From positions 496,001-560,000 of the forward strand of contig CP046106.1 of assembly GCA_013343275.1 (NCBI GenBank): a stretch of 64,000 bases of DNA. The letters are read 5' to 3'. Source of the DNA: Candidatus Nanohaloarchaea archaeon. GTDB lineage: Archaea > Nanohalarchaeota > Nanosalinia > Nanosalinales > Nanosalinaceae. Every line of letters begins with the position of its first letter. Positions within the stretch are counted from its first letter, which is position 1. Of the stretch, positions 15,845 to 23,660 are shown in pieces. Both the position numbers and the translations under genes were made by a program. Under the pieces are notes generated by a model, which worked only from the letters and a program-made list of their open reading frames with translations, had not been told where the DNA came from and ran no database searches.

Positions 15845-16147
15845 ATGGTAAAGATTCCAAAAGAGCAGAGAAGGTACTGTCCTCACTGCGATAAGCATAC
15901 GGAGCAGACAGTGAAAGAAGTTACTAATCGCTCCACAAGCCAGATGAGCAAGAAGCACCGTAAGCGTCAGAGAAAGATCGATAACGGTTACGGATCATTC
16001 CCTTATGAGAATCCGGCGAATCGTAGCCGTGGTGGATCCAATCCTACTTCAGAGAAGAAGGATCTGCAGTTCAACTGCAAGGAATGCGGTAAATCCTGGA
16101 AACCTAGAAACGCTCTTCGAGCTGCGAAGTTCGAGATCGAACGGTGA
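15845..16147 (+). CDS. rpl44e: Ribosomal protein eL42 (L44e)
   Basis: Large-subunit protein near the tRNA exit site. The 100-residue chain has a zinc ribbon with CPHCDKHTEQTV (residues 12-15 knuckle) and CKECGKSW (near 79-82), and the conserved basic link RKRQRKIDNGYGSFPYENPANRSRGG. ATG 15845 follows a TATA-like TTTTAAAGT stretch. Its stop is followed by an 18-codon ORF and hairpins that precede eS27. Confidence 0.95.
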   Translation: MVKIPKEQRRYCPHCDKHTEQTVKEVTNRSTSQMSKKHRKRQRKIDNGYGSFPYENPANRSRGGSNPTSEKKDLQFNCKECGKSWKPRNALRAAKFEIER

Positions 16148-16154
16148 TTCAATA

Positions 16155-16211
16155 ATGACCGAAAATCAGAGATTTTCTGAGCAAGCAAAAAATCACAGAG
16201 GTGATTTTTGA
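16155..16211 (+). CDS. 18-codon upstream ORF of eS27
   Basis: MTENQRFSEQAKNHRGDF, with a Shine-Dalgarno GGTGATT (16,143-16,149) overlapping the eL42 stop and six bases before its ATG. Its TGA stop (16,209-16,211) directly abuts the eS27 ATG. It spans two perfect hairpins, so ribosomes moving through it would open them. It may be a leader peptide for translational coupling. Its peptide sequence matches nothing I know; the coding claim rests on the ribosome-binding site and position. Confidence 0.45.
   Translation: MTENQRFSEQAKNHRGDF
16159..16209 (+). promoter_or_regulatory. Twin hairpins, the second hiding the eS27 Shine-Dalgarno site
   Basis: First hairpin GAAAATC-aga-GATTTTC (16,161-16,177). 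Second hairpin AAAAATCAC-agag-GTGATTTTT (16,188-16,209), nine perfect pairs. Its 3' arm contains GGTGAT (16,200-16,205), the ribosome-binding site six bases before the eS27 ATG at 16,212. A folded mRNA would block eS27 translation unless the small ORF through it is being read or a protein or ion shifts the fold. Autogenous control by a ribosomal protein is the natural guess. Confidence 0.6.
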
Positions 16212-16385
16212 ATGGCAAGAAACTTTGTAAGAGTAAAATGCAGTGAATGTGGCAACGAACAGACAACTTTCTCCAGAGCATCTACAGAAGTAGAATGCCT
16301 GGTATGTGGAGAAGTTCTCGCGAAGCCAACCGGCGGAAAAGCCGAGTTCCCTGGCGAAGTAGTTCGAGAACTTTCAGTAGAATAA
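16212..16385 (+). CDS. rps27e: Ribosomal protein eS27
   Basis: A 57-residue zinc-ribbon protein of the small subunit. [37 protein letters not shown] is the family pattern, with knuckles at residues 9-12 and 28-31. It lies between eL42 and aIF2 alpha, the order conserved across archaea. Translation start at 16,212 is fixed by GGTGAT, which sits in a hairpin. Confidence 0.96.
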   Translation: MARNFVRVKCSECGNEQTTFSRASTEVECLVCGEVLAKPTGGKAEFPGEVVRELSVE

Positions 16386-16471
16386 ATTTTCCCTTCTACT
16401 TACTCCCTATCCTAATTTTTACTTTCTAACAGTTCGATTCTCTTTTAAAAATCACTTATCATCATTTCTCT

Positions 16472-17227
16472 ATGCGCTGGTACAAAGACAAACCTGATGA
16501 AGGAGACTTCGTAGTAATAACCCTGACGGACGTAGACAAGAACTCTGCATACGCAGATCTGGACGAATACGAAGACCTGACAGGCCTGATCCACATCTCG
16601 GAAGTATCAAGATCCTGGATCCAGGACATCAGAAAAGAACTGAGCGAAGGCGAAAAGACAGTTGCACAGGTAGTAGATACCGAAGACGACAACATCAGCC
16701 TTTCCATCAAGAGAGTAAACGATAATCAGAAAAGAGAAAGCATGGCCCGATGGAAAAAAGAACAGAAGGCCGAAAGCTTTGTAGAAGAACTAGCCGACAA
16801 ACTAGACCGCGACAAAGAAGATTTATTCGACGAAGTAGTCTTCCCTATGCAACGCGAGTTCGGATCCAGCTTCCACGGCTTTGAAATCGCAGAGGCCCGC
16901 GAAGAAGAACTGCAGGAGCTTTTCGACGAAGAAGTAGTGGATGCCATCCAGGAAGTGGCCCGCGAGAATATTAATTTGAAGCAGGAGAAGCTTGAAGGAG
17001 AGCTGGAGATTGCCTTCGATCAGAGCGATGGAGTCGAGCGTTTGAAAGATGCTCTTTCCGAAGTTGAAGAAGGTGTCGAGATAAAGTATGTTTCCGCTCC
17101 AACGTACTCCATCACAGCTTGGGGCCGCACACAGGAGCTGGCGAAGAAGAGAATGGACGAGTCTGTTCGAACTATCCGAGAAAAAGCCGAGGACATGGAT
17201 GGAGAGTTCGAGTTCAACAGGGCATAG
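16472..17227 (+). CDS. eif2a: Translation initiation factor aIF2 alpha
   Basis: Subunit of aIF2, which brings initiator tRNA to the ribosome. The 251-residue chain has an N-terminal S1 domain (DFVVITLTDVDKNSAYADLDEY...LIHISEVSRSWIQDIRKEL, about 10-60, closing at LSIKRV), a helical middle, and the alpha/beta C-terminal domain (YVSAPTYSITAWGRTQELAKKRMDESV). It begins about 86 bases after eS27 behind a TTTTAAAAATC promoter-like stretch, and Nop10 follows four bases later. Confidence 0.95.
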   Translation: MRWYKDKPDEGDFVVITLTDVDKNSAYADLDEYEDLTGLIHISEVSRSWIQDIRKELSEGEKTVAQVVDTEDDNISLSIKRVNDNQKRESMARWKKEQKAESFVEELADKLDRDKEDLFDEVVFPMQREFGSSFHGFEIAEAREEELQELFDEEVVDAIQEVARENINLKQEKLEGELEIAFDQSDGVERLKDALSEVEEGVEIKYVSAPTYSITAWGRTQELAKKRMDESVRTIREKAEDMDGEFEFNRA

Positions 17228-17231
17228 TCCG

Positions 17232-17375
17232 ATGATTAAAAAGTGTCCGAACTGCAATTCTTACACGTTGAAGGACGAGCACTGCGGTGAAGAGACGGAG
17301 AGCGCAAGGCCTCCGAAGTTCTCATTTCCCGATAGTTACGGAGAGTACCGCAGAAAAATGAAGAAACAGTCCTGA
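17232..17375 (+). CDS. nop10: H/ACA RNP protein Nop10
   Basis: A 47-residue protein of the pseudouridylation guide complex, bridging Cbf5 and L7Ae. The N-terminal zinc ribbon is cut short: KKCPNCNSYTL has two Cys, and the second knuckle is DEHCGEET, so one of the four ligands is a His or missing. The C-terminal helix SARPPKFSFPDSYGEYRRKMK is highly diagnostic. It is four bases after aIF2 alpha, the standard archaeal order. Its partner L7Ae lies at 21,539. Confidence 0.93.
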   Translation: MIKKCPNCNSYTLKDEHCGEETESARPPKFSFPDSYGEYRRKMKKQS

Positions 17376-17395
17376 AACCAAAGGTGTACAAATTA

Positions 17396-18175
17396 ATGGG
17401 AAAGACTAAGATCCAGATGACTGCTGAACAGGAAACAGAAAACCCTCTATTTATCGAAGGGCTTGCAGGAGTAGGCCATATAGGCCGGAACAGCGTAAGC
17501 TATATTGCAGAGAAGATGGGTGCCAGAAAGATCGGCGAGATCTCATCATCACATTTCCCTCCTTATGCAATCGTCAGCGACGAGAAAACAGTACAGACTA
17601 TCAAGAACGAGATTTACGAGCTCGAGAGGGAAGATCAGCAGGATATTGTATTCCTTGAAGGAAACGCGCAGGCCAACAACCCTGAAGGCCATCACGAAGT
17701 AGCAGACAAAGTTATGGATCTCGTTGAACAGGTGGGCGCCACTGAGATCGTGACTGTAGGCGGCTACGGAACCGGAGATGTAGTTGAGGAACCCGATGTA
17801 ATGGGGGTAACTACTGAAGAAGAACTTCAGGAGAAGTACGGAGAATACGATATTACTTTCGAACACGATGTAGAACAGGTTGTCGGAGTATCAGGCCTTC
17901 TGCTCGGTCTTGCACAGGAAAGAGGTTATGAAGGAATATGTATACTTGGAGAGACTCCTGGCTTCCTCTTGAGCGATCCAAAATCCACCGAGACTGTTAT
18001 CAAGGTGATCGAGAGCATAATTGATGCAGATCTTGACTTCACAGACCTTGACGAAAAGGTTGAGGAGTCTCAGGAGATTCTTAAAAAGATTAGGAACCTG
18101 AAAGATAAACAGGGACAGGGCCAGGACCAGGATGGTCAAAAAGGACAGGCTCCTGACCTGGGATACATAGGTTGA
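17396..18175 (+). CDS. PAC2-family protein (proteasome assembly chaperone-like)
   Basis: A 259-residue homologue of PAC2 chaperones (COG2047), which in eukaryotes help build the 20S proteasome; the archaeal role is less certain. Typical segments are [23 protein letters not shown] near the start, [20 protein letters not shown], and [17 protein letters not shown] 17,396 is chosen because AAAGGTG lies nine bases upstream; GTG 17,384 would use up that site. The C-terminal tail is Gln-Gly-Asp rich ([11 protein letters not shown]), an unusual low-complexity end. It follows Nop10, as in many archaea. Confidence 0.88.
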   Translation: MGKTKIQMTAEQETENPLFIEGLAGVGHIGRNSVSYIAEKMGARKIGEISSSHFPPYAIVSDEKTVQTIKNEIYELEREDQQDIVFLEGNAQANNPEGHHEVADKVMDLVEQVGATEIVTVGGYGTGDVVEEPDVMGVTTEEELQEKYGEYDITFEHDVEQVVGVSGLLLGLAQERGYEGICILGETPGFLLSDPKSTETVIKVIESIIDADLDFTDLDEKVEESQEILKKIRNLKDKQGQGQDQDGQKGQAPDLGYIG

Positions 18176-18182
18176 TACACAA

Positions 18183-18347
18183 ATGAAAGACTACACAAGA
18201 TACGAGAAGGCCCGAATTCTGGGAGCAAGAAGCCTGCAGATAGCGATGGGCGCACCATCTTTCGTCGAATCCAGCGATAAAGAGAATCCGATAGACATAG
18301 CGAAGAAGGAGATGGAGGACGACAAGCTTCCGATCACAGTCAAATAG
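18183..18347 (+). CDS. rpoK: RNA polymerase subunit K (Rpo6)
   Basis: A 54-residue subunit that clamps Rpo1 in archaeal RNA polymerase. [22 protein letters not shown] is the omega/RPB6 signature, and [18 protein letters not shown] the C-terminal part. It starts seven bases after the PAC2 gene and is followed by a compact terminator and then enolase and uS2, the conserved archaeal gene order. Confidence 0.95.
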   Translation: MKDYTRYEKARILGARSLQIAMGAPSFVESSDKENPIDIAKKEMEDDKLPITVK

Positions 18348-18364
18348 GGAATACCCTATTTTTT
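18345..18364 (+). terminator. Intrinsic-like terminator after rpoK
   Basis: TAGGG-aata-CCCTA followed by TTTTTT; the rpoK stop codon TAG is the first half of the stem. A stem with a T run fits the end of the long primase-to-rpoK transcript, with enolase starting a new one at 18,391. Confidence 0.55.
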
Positions 18365-18390
18365 ATTCCACTTTTCTCAATTAACTCTAC

Positions 18391-19512
18391 ATGGAACTCC
18401 GAAATATAGAGCTCAGAGAGATAATCGATTCAAGAACAAAACCTACCGTAGAGGCCGAAGTAAACAACTCTTACGGGAAAGCGCCTTCCGGAGCATCAAC
18501 CGGCACACACGAGGCCAAATGCTTCGTACCAGATCACCTGGAGCATGTAGAAGAACTTGTCCAGAAACTGGAAGGTCGCGACCTCTCACAGCAGGAGTTC
18601 GACCAGGAACTGCATAAAATCGATGGTACAGAAGACTTCTCGCGGCTAGGGGCTGCGGCTATAGCATCGAGCTTCGCATTCAAAAACGCCGACGGATTCG
18701 AAAACACAGAAAACTTTCCACTGCCGCTGAGCAACGTGATCGGCGGGGGAGAGCACGGAGGAAACACCAGTATCCAGGAGTTCCTAGTACTGCCTGTAAA
18801 CGCCGACACATTTCCAGAGGCCTTAGAGACCAACCGAAAAATCTATCAGGAGCTTAAAGAGCGGTACGCCTCGAAGATCAAGGGTATCAACGATGAAGGA
18901 GCATTAATCACATCTATGGATGATGAGGCTACACTAAAAGCGCTGAAGAAAGTTGCAGACAAGCATGAGGCCCGTATAGGCCTGGATATTGCAGCTTCAG
19001 AGTTCTACTCTGATGGAGAGTACAGAATGACCTCTCTGGGCGAGACTCATACTGCCGAGGAGCATCTGGATTTTGTTCAGATGTTGATCGATGAGTTTGA
19101 ACTAGTCTACGTTGAAGATCCTTTCGATCAGGAAGACTTCACCATGCACGCCAAGCTTACGCGCCAGAATCCAGAAGTCATGATCTGCGGTGACGACCTC
19201 TTTACCACTGATAAGGAGAGGCTGCAGCAGGGAATTGAACAGGACTCATGCAACTCTCTGATCGTCAAACCTAACCAGATCGGAACAGTAACCGATGCAA
19301 GAGAAACCGTGGAACTCGCCAAAGAAAACGACTATACCCCGGTAATCTCACACAGATCAGGAGAGACCTGCGACCACACGATCAGCGACCTGGCCCTGGA
19401 ATGGGAGTGCCCTGTAATCAAGGCCGGAATCGCAGACATAAGAATTGCAAAACTGAACAGGCTGCTCAGACTGTGGGACAAATCCGACAGACCAGAGATC
19501 AATATGGCCTGA
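18391..19512 (+). CDS. eno: Enolase (short form)
   Basis: Converts 2-phosphoglycerate to phosphoenolpyruvate. The 373-residue chain is 40-60 residues shorter than usual, from trimmed loops. Active-site landmarks remain: GASTGTHEA, NVIGGGEHGGN, IGLDIAASEFY (metal Asp), VEDPFDQ (metal Glu), CGDDLF (metal Asp), LIVKPNQIGT (catalytic Lys) and SHRSGET. The Pro in VKPNQIG, where Val is common, is unusual. It sits between rpoK and uS2, as in many archaea. Confidence 0.94.
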   Translation: MELRNIELREIIDSRTKPTVEAEVNNSYGKAPSGASTGTHEAKCFVPDHLEHVEELVQKLEGRDLSQQEFDQELHKIDGTEDFSRLGAAAIASSFAFKNADGFENTENFPLPLSNVIGGGEHGGNTSIQEFLVLPVNADTFPEALETNRKIYQELKERYASKIKGINDEGALITSMDDEATLKALKKVADKHEARIGLDIAASEFYSDGEYRMTSLGETHTAEEHLDFVQMLIDEFELVYVEDPFDQEDFTMHAKLTRQNPEVMICGDDLFTTDKERLQQGIEQDSCNSLIVKPNQIGTVTDARETVELAKENDYTPVISHRSGETCDHTISDLALEWECPVIKAGIADIRIAKLNRLLRLWDKSDRPEINMA

Positions 19513-19554
19513 ACAATCGAGCCGTATTTAATATTTGTCTTTAAATAGCCGTGT

Positions 19555-20184
19555 ATGAGCGAAGAGGAAAACATGCTGGTCGATCGAGAACAGTACCTTG
19601 CCAATGGAGTCCACATTGGAACCAAGGCCCAACACACATCAATGGACAAGTACATCTTCCACGTAAAGAAAAACCAGTTGGCAGTTCTCAACCTTGAAGA
19701 CACAGATAAACAGATAAGAAAAGTCGCAGAAGTACTTGAAGACTACGATCCAGAAGAAATACTAGTTGTAGGTCGTACAGAACAGGCCCGTACACCAATC
19801 AAGGCATTCAGCGAAGCAATCGGATCCGAACTTATCGACGGACGTTTCATGCCAGGAACACTGACAAATCCAGAGTCGGAGAACTTTGTGGAGCCTGAAA
19901 TCGTAGTAGTATCTAATCCTGAAGAAGATGCACAGGCTATTCAGGAAGCACAGGATACCAATATTCCTGTAGTAGCTATCGCAGACTCTGAGAACGAAAT
20001 TGGGGAAATAGACTACGTTATCCCTGCAAACAACAAGGCAGAGAACTCTCTAGGCCTTGTCTACTTCCTTCTAGCTCGAGAGATCGCTGAGAACAAGGGA
20101 GAAGAGTTCAACTACGAGGTTTCTGACTTCGGCGCAGAGATCAAGGAAGCCGAGCCAGAAGAAGGAGACTCGGAAGAAGAGTAG
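19555..20184 (+). CDS. rps2: Ribosomal protein uS2
   Basis: Small-subunit protein, 209 residues. Hallmarks are YLANGVHIGTKAQ near the start, the Arg-rich block VVGRTEQARTPIKAFSEAIG, GRFMPGTLTNP, and IPVVAIADSENEIGEIDYVIPANNKAENSLGLVYFLLA. The C-terminal tail is acidic (EAEPEEGDSEEE), as expected for a salt-in organism. A promoter-like TATTTAATATTTG precedes it by about 25 bases. Confidence 0.96.
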   Translation: MSEEENMLVDREQYLANGVHIGTKAQHTSMDKYIFHVKKNQLAVLNLEDTDKQIRKVAEVLEDYDPEEILVVGRTEQARTPIKAFSEAIGSELIDGRFMPGTLTNPESENFVEPEIVVVSNPEEDAQAIQEAQDTNIPVVAIADSENEIGEIDYVIPANNKAENSLGLVYFLLAREIAENKGEEFNYEVSDFGAEIKEAEPEEGDSEEE

Positions 20185-20331
20185 AATATCTTTTCTCCTG
20201 TCCTCGTCATCTCTTTTTCTATATTAACTGCAGGCCTCTAATTTCCGGTACGTAGTTCTTCTGTAACGCATTCTGATTGTATCTGTGACGGGTTTATTTA
20301 AACCGGCAGCGCGGTATAATACCATAGGGCT

Positions 20332-21192
20332 ATGTTTAATCTGGGCAACGATGATAAGGAGAAATTGAAGGAGAATATGGAGGAAATCAAAAACCTCGTT
20401 AACAATGAGGGTAACGACAGCGATCAGGACCAAGACCAGAAAAAGAGTCAGGCAGATAACGAAGGACAGCAGAAACCTGATTTCTCCGAAATGAACCAGG
20501 AAGCCGGACAAAAGCAGCAACAGGGTTTTTCAGGTCAGGCAAACAACCAGTCTCAGCAGCAGAACAGACAGCAAAACAGTACTAATTTCTCACAGCAGTC
20601 AGGCCAGTCTGACAGCAGCGCAGATGGCGAGAACCAGTTCCAGACCGGAGGTTCCAATGCATACAACCCATCAGAAGATAACTCCGGATTTCAGGATCAG
20701 AACAGTCAGAGATTCCAGGACAGCTCATCCGGTCAGACCCAGTCCAGCAACCAGCAGTTAAACAGCACCAGCTCAGATAACATGAGTCAGGACTTTGATG
20801 CAGAGCCAAACTCTAGAGACCGCAGCTCCCACGAAAACAATAATACTGATAGATCTATCTCGAACACGGAGAACAGCATAGATCAACAGAACCAGGGAAC
20901 CGATACCCAGACTGAGAGTACCGGTCAGAGATCAGCACCTCAATCAGCAGACTTCTCAAAAGGTAAAGAGGACTCGGAAACCATTTTTCTTACAGTAGAG
21001 CACTTCGACAAGCTGCAGGACCGGATAGAGGAAATGCGTTACCTTTCAAACGAGATCGAGGACGTAGTTGATCACCTTGAGGCCGGCGTTTCTGAAGACG
21101 AGAGAACAGAAGGTGAGGCCCAGCAGCTACTGGAAGATTTCAGCAGTAGGAGAGACCAGGTGGAGGACATTGTCTCCTCCCAGGAAGAATAA
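20332..21192 (+). CDS. Gln/Asn/Ser-rich low-complexity protein with C-terminal coiled coil
   Basis: A 286-residue protein. Residues 1-25 are helical and charged; about 28-205 is a disordered stretch dominated by Gln, Asn, Ser and Asp, with runs such as QQQNRQQNSTNFSQQ, like eukaryotic prion-like domains; about 210-280 is a predicted helical coiled coil (HFDKLQDRIEEMRYLSNEIEDVVDHLE). No signal peptide or membrane segment. No family recognised. The promoter region before it has GTTTATTTAAAC at 20,291-20,302. The following small coiled-coil gene may be co-transcribed. Confidence 0.8.
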   Translation: MFNLGNDDKEKLKENMEEIKNLVNNEGNDSDQDQDQKKSQADNEGQQKPDFSEMNQEAGQKQQQGFSGQANNQSQQQNRQQNSTNFSQQSGQSDSSADGENQFQTGGSNAYNPSEDNSGFQDQNSQRFQDSSSGQTQSSNQQLNSTSSDNMSQDFDAEPNSRDRSSHENNNTDRSISNTENSIDQQNQGTDTQTESTGQRSAPQSADFSKGKEDSETIFLTVEHFDKLQDRIEEMRYLSNEIEDVVDHLEAGVSEDERTEGEAQQLLEDFSSRRDQVEDIVSSQEE

Positions 21193-21218
21193 AAATTTCA
21201 GTCCTGACGTGATACTAT

Positions 21219-21449
21219 ATGGAAGATAGAGAGCAGATAGAGGCCTTACTGAGCGAGTACCGTGATGCGAACTCTCCTCTGGAAGAGGCAGAGTTTCTGA
21301 AAGATAAGCTTGTTGAGGCCCTGGAGGAAGCACCTTCCAGAACGGAGACTCAGAAGCATAACTTGAATCTTCTGATCCGGGATATTGAGGAGGAGCTTGA
21401 CTGGATTGAGAACGAGAAGCTGGCCGAATTCGATCCGGAGCAGCAGTAA
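21219..21449 (+). CDS. Small helical protein of unknown function
   Basis: A 76-residue, strongly acidic, all-helical protein (EQIEALLSEYRDANSPLEEAEFLKDKL, then NLLIRDIEEELDWIENEKL). It starts 26 bases after the Gln/Asn-rich protein and may form a complex with its coiled coil. It also resembles small cytosolic helical pairs in other archaea, but no specific family is recognised. Confidence 0.65.
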   Translation: MEDREQIEALLSEYRDANSPLEEAEFLKDKLVEALEEAPSRTETQKHNLNLLIRDIEEELDWIENEKLAEFDPEQQ

Positions 21450-21538
21450 ACTTGCTGAGGCCCGGGTATAAAAAAGTTCTCTTCTGTTTGTGTATTTACA
21501 ACCTTGATGAATTTCATTCATGGAGAGGTAATTCAAAA

Positions 21539-21916
21539 ATGACATACCAAAAATTCGAGCCGGAAGAAACTTTAGCTGAACAAACCTACGATGCAGTTGA
21601 GAAAGCTGCTGATACAGGTAAAGTCGTTAAAGGAACAAACGAAGTTACAAAAGCAATCGAAAGAAATAACGCAGATCTAGTTGTAATCGCTGGAAACGTT
21701 TCTCCAGAAGAAATTGTAATGCATCTGCCTGCACTAGCCGAGGAAAGAGACATTTCCTACACATTCGTACCTGACAAGGAAGAACTTGGACTTGCAGCAG
21801 GCCTCGAAGTGCAGACAGCAGCTACAGCAGTTGTAGACGCTGGCAGCGCAGAAGACGATGTAGAAGACATCGCAAACAAAGCACAAGAACTCCTCGAAGC
21901 AGAAGAGGAAGAATAA
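21539..21916 (+). CDS. rpl7ae: Ribosomal protein L7Ae (eL8)
   Basis: A 125-residue kink-turn-binding protein of the large subunit and of C/D and H/ACA guide RNPs. Family signature: VVKGTNEVTKAIERNNADLVVIAGNVSPEEIVMHLPALAEERDISYTFVP, with the RNA-contacting GTNEVTKAIE loop. ATG 21,539 is chosen because GGAGAGGT lies about ten bases before it and because the frame upstream is unrelated. First gene of the L7Ae-S28e-L24e cluster. Confidence 0.95.
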   Translation: MTYQKFEPEETLAEQTYDAVEKAADTGKVVKGTNEVTKAIERNNADLVVIAGNVSPEEIVMHLPALAEERDISYTFVPDKEELGLAAGLEVQTAATAVVDAGSAEDDVEDIANKAQELLEAEEEE

Positions 21917-21938
21917 ACCTTTCCCTCAGTGATCAAAA

Positions 21939-22115
21939 ATGGTAATGGCTAAAATCATCGAAGTAATCGGAGACCAGGGCCACAGAAGCGTACGGAAAGT
22001 ACGGTGCCGGGTAATCGAAGGAAATGAAGAAGGAAAGATCCTGGTAAGAAACGTCCGTGGGCCAATCCGAGAAGACGATGTAGTACACATCAAAGAGACA
22101 GAGATGGAGGGATAG
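21939..22115 (+). CDS. rps28e: Ribosomal protein eS28
   Basis: A 58-residue small-subunit protein. AKIIEVIGDQGHRSVRKVRCRVIEGNEEGKILVRNVRGPIREDDVV is the OB-fold signature, complete to the acidic end. Two ATGs, 21,939 and 21,945, are possible; the first keeps a six-base gap to an AGTGATC ribosome-binding site. It lies between L7Ae and L24e. Confidence 0.95.
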   Translation: MVMAKIIEVIGDQGHRSVRKVRCRVIEGNEEGKILVRNVRGPIREDDVVHIKETEMEG

Positions 22116-22118
22116 AAA

Positions 22119-22274
22119 ATGGCTGAATGTTACTACTGCGGCGACGAAGTACCTAAAGGACAGGGCAAGATGCTAATCCTTAACTCAGGTGAAAGACTGC
22201 ATTTCTGCTCCGGAAAGTGCGAGAAGAACTACAAGAACAACCGGAGCCACCAGTACCCTGACAAAGAGAACTAA
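22119..22274 (+). CDS. rpl24e: Ribosomal protein eL24
   Basis: A 51-residue zinc-finger protein: AECYYCGDEVPKGQGKM with the first CxxC, and LHFCSGKCEKNYKNNR with the second Cys pair. It starts three bases after the eS28 stop. In many archaea the next genes are ndk and infB; here a glycosidase gene comes first and no ndk is present. Confidence 0.95.
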   Translation: MAECYYCGDEVPKGQGKMLILNSGERLHFCSGKCEKNYKNNRSHQYPDKEN

Positions 22275-22322
22275 CCAAGTTCTCAAACATTTATTTTCCT
22301 TCTCTATTAATTTTCTGTATAG

Positions 22323-23600
22323 ATGACTAACTTCCGCGAATTCCCTGAAGACTTTTTCTGGGGTTCAGCAACAGCAGCACACCAAGTAGAGGGAGACAAT
22401 ACAAACGACTGGACCCGATGGGAGAAGCAGAACGCGGAGAAATTAGCCGACAACGCCAAGAGCAGATTTAACCCATACACAGATCTAGGTATGCCAACCC
22501 CAGAATGGCAGGAAATCAAAGACCAGGCATCCAGACCAGAAAACTATATCTCCGGAAAGGCCGCTGACCACCTCAACAGATACAAAAAAGACTTCCAGCT
22601 GGCCTCAAAACTTAACCACAACGCATACCGATTCTCAATCGAATGGTCTCGTATAGAACCCGAGGAAGGAGAGATAAACCCAGAAGCGATCGAACACTAC
22701 CATCAAGTTCTTGACGAGCTCGAGAAAAGAGGGATAGAGCCTTTCGTAACCTTGCATCACTTCACGAACCCACAGTGGTTCGCAGACAGAGGTGGATGGG
22801 CCTCCCGCCAAGCACATCAACGATGGCAGAACTTTCTCGATACCGTGGTAGAGGAGTTTGGAGACAGAGTGGACTACTGGATAACAGTAAACGAGCCGTT
22901 ACTATACTCTCTAGAGGCCTATCTTCTGGGCGGAAGACCTCCCAATAAACACAGCCCTGTAGCTTACCGCAGATCAGTTAAAAACCTGATAAAATTCCAT
23001 AAGCAGGCCTACAGAAAGATCAAGAGACAGGATGGTAATTCAAACGTAAGCTTCAGCACAAACAACGCTTATTTCGAGTCAGGAGGAGGTCCGTTGAACA
23101 CAGCTATTGCAAAAATAGGGAAAGAATGGTGGAACAACTATTTCATCAAAAAGGCTCTCCCTGAACTTGATTTCATAGCTCTCAACTTTTACTTCCGTAA
23201 CAGGATACACTACGGCTTCTTCAAGAACGAGTATAGAAAGAAGTCAGATATGGGCTGGGAGCTTTACCCACAAGGCATCTACAACGTGCTTCAAGACCTC
23301 AAAAAGTACAACCTACCTATAATAATCACCGAGAATGGCCTTGCTGACTCGGAGGACAGTAACCGAACCTGGTACCTGCAGAAAATCCTAAAACACATCC
23401 ATAGGGCCAGAGAAGACAACGCACCTGTAGCAGGATACCTCCACTGGTCCCTGCTTGACAACTTCGAATGGGATTTCGGATTCTGGCCTCGATTCGGACT
23501 GATAGAAGTTGAATACGACACATACGAGAGAACCGTACGCGGCAGCGCAGAAAAGTACGCTGAAATTATAGATCAAAACGGGTTATACAGCAACGAGTAG
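22323..23600 (+). CDS. GH1 beta-glycosidase
   Basis: Hydrolyses beta-linked sugars (beta-glucosidase, beta-galactosidase or related). The 425-residue TIM barrel has FFWGSATAAHQVEG at the start, acid/base Glu191 in VNEP, nucleophile Glu337 in ITENGL, and the substrate loop LHWSLLDNFEW. No signal peptide, so cytoplasmic. Exact substrate cannot be read. It is wedged between eL24 and aIF5B, a place normally held by translation genes or ndk, which suggests acquisition by transfer. It still carries a few AGGCCT sites, so it is not very recent. Confidence 0.93.
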   Translation: MTNFREFPEDFFWGSATAAHQVEGDNTNDWTRWEKQNAEKLADNAKSRFNPYTDLGMPTPEWQEIKDQASRPENYISGKAADHLNRYKKDFQLASKLNHNAYRFSIEWSRIEPEEGEINPEAIEHYHQVLDELEKRGIEPFVTLHHFTNPQWFADRGGWASRQAHQRWQNFLDTVVEEFGDRVDYWITVNEPLLYSLEAYLLGGRPPNKHSPVAYRRSVKNLIKFHKQAYRKIKRQDGNSNVSFSTNNAYFESGGGPLNTAIAKIGKEWWNNYFIKKALPELDFIALNFYFRNRIHYGFFKNEYRKKSDMGWELYPQGIYNVLQDLKKYNLPIIITENGLADSEDSNRTWYLQKILKHIHRAREDNAPVAGYLHWSLLDNFEWDFGFWPRFGLIEVEYDTYERTVRGSAEKYAEIIDQNGLYSNE

Positions 23601-23660
23601 AACCCCTGAATCGCCTAACTTATAAAAATTCATCGAGACTCTGGTATGTAGTGAAAAACA

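Noticed and set aside
22323-23600. GH1 gene as part of a recent mobile island
   Set aside because: No integrase, transposase or flanking direct repeats are seen, and AGGCCT sites are already present in it.
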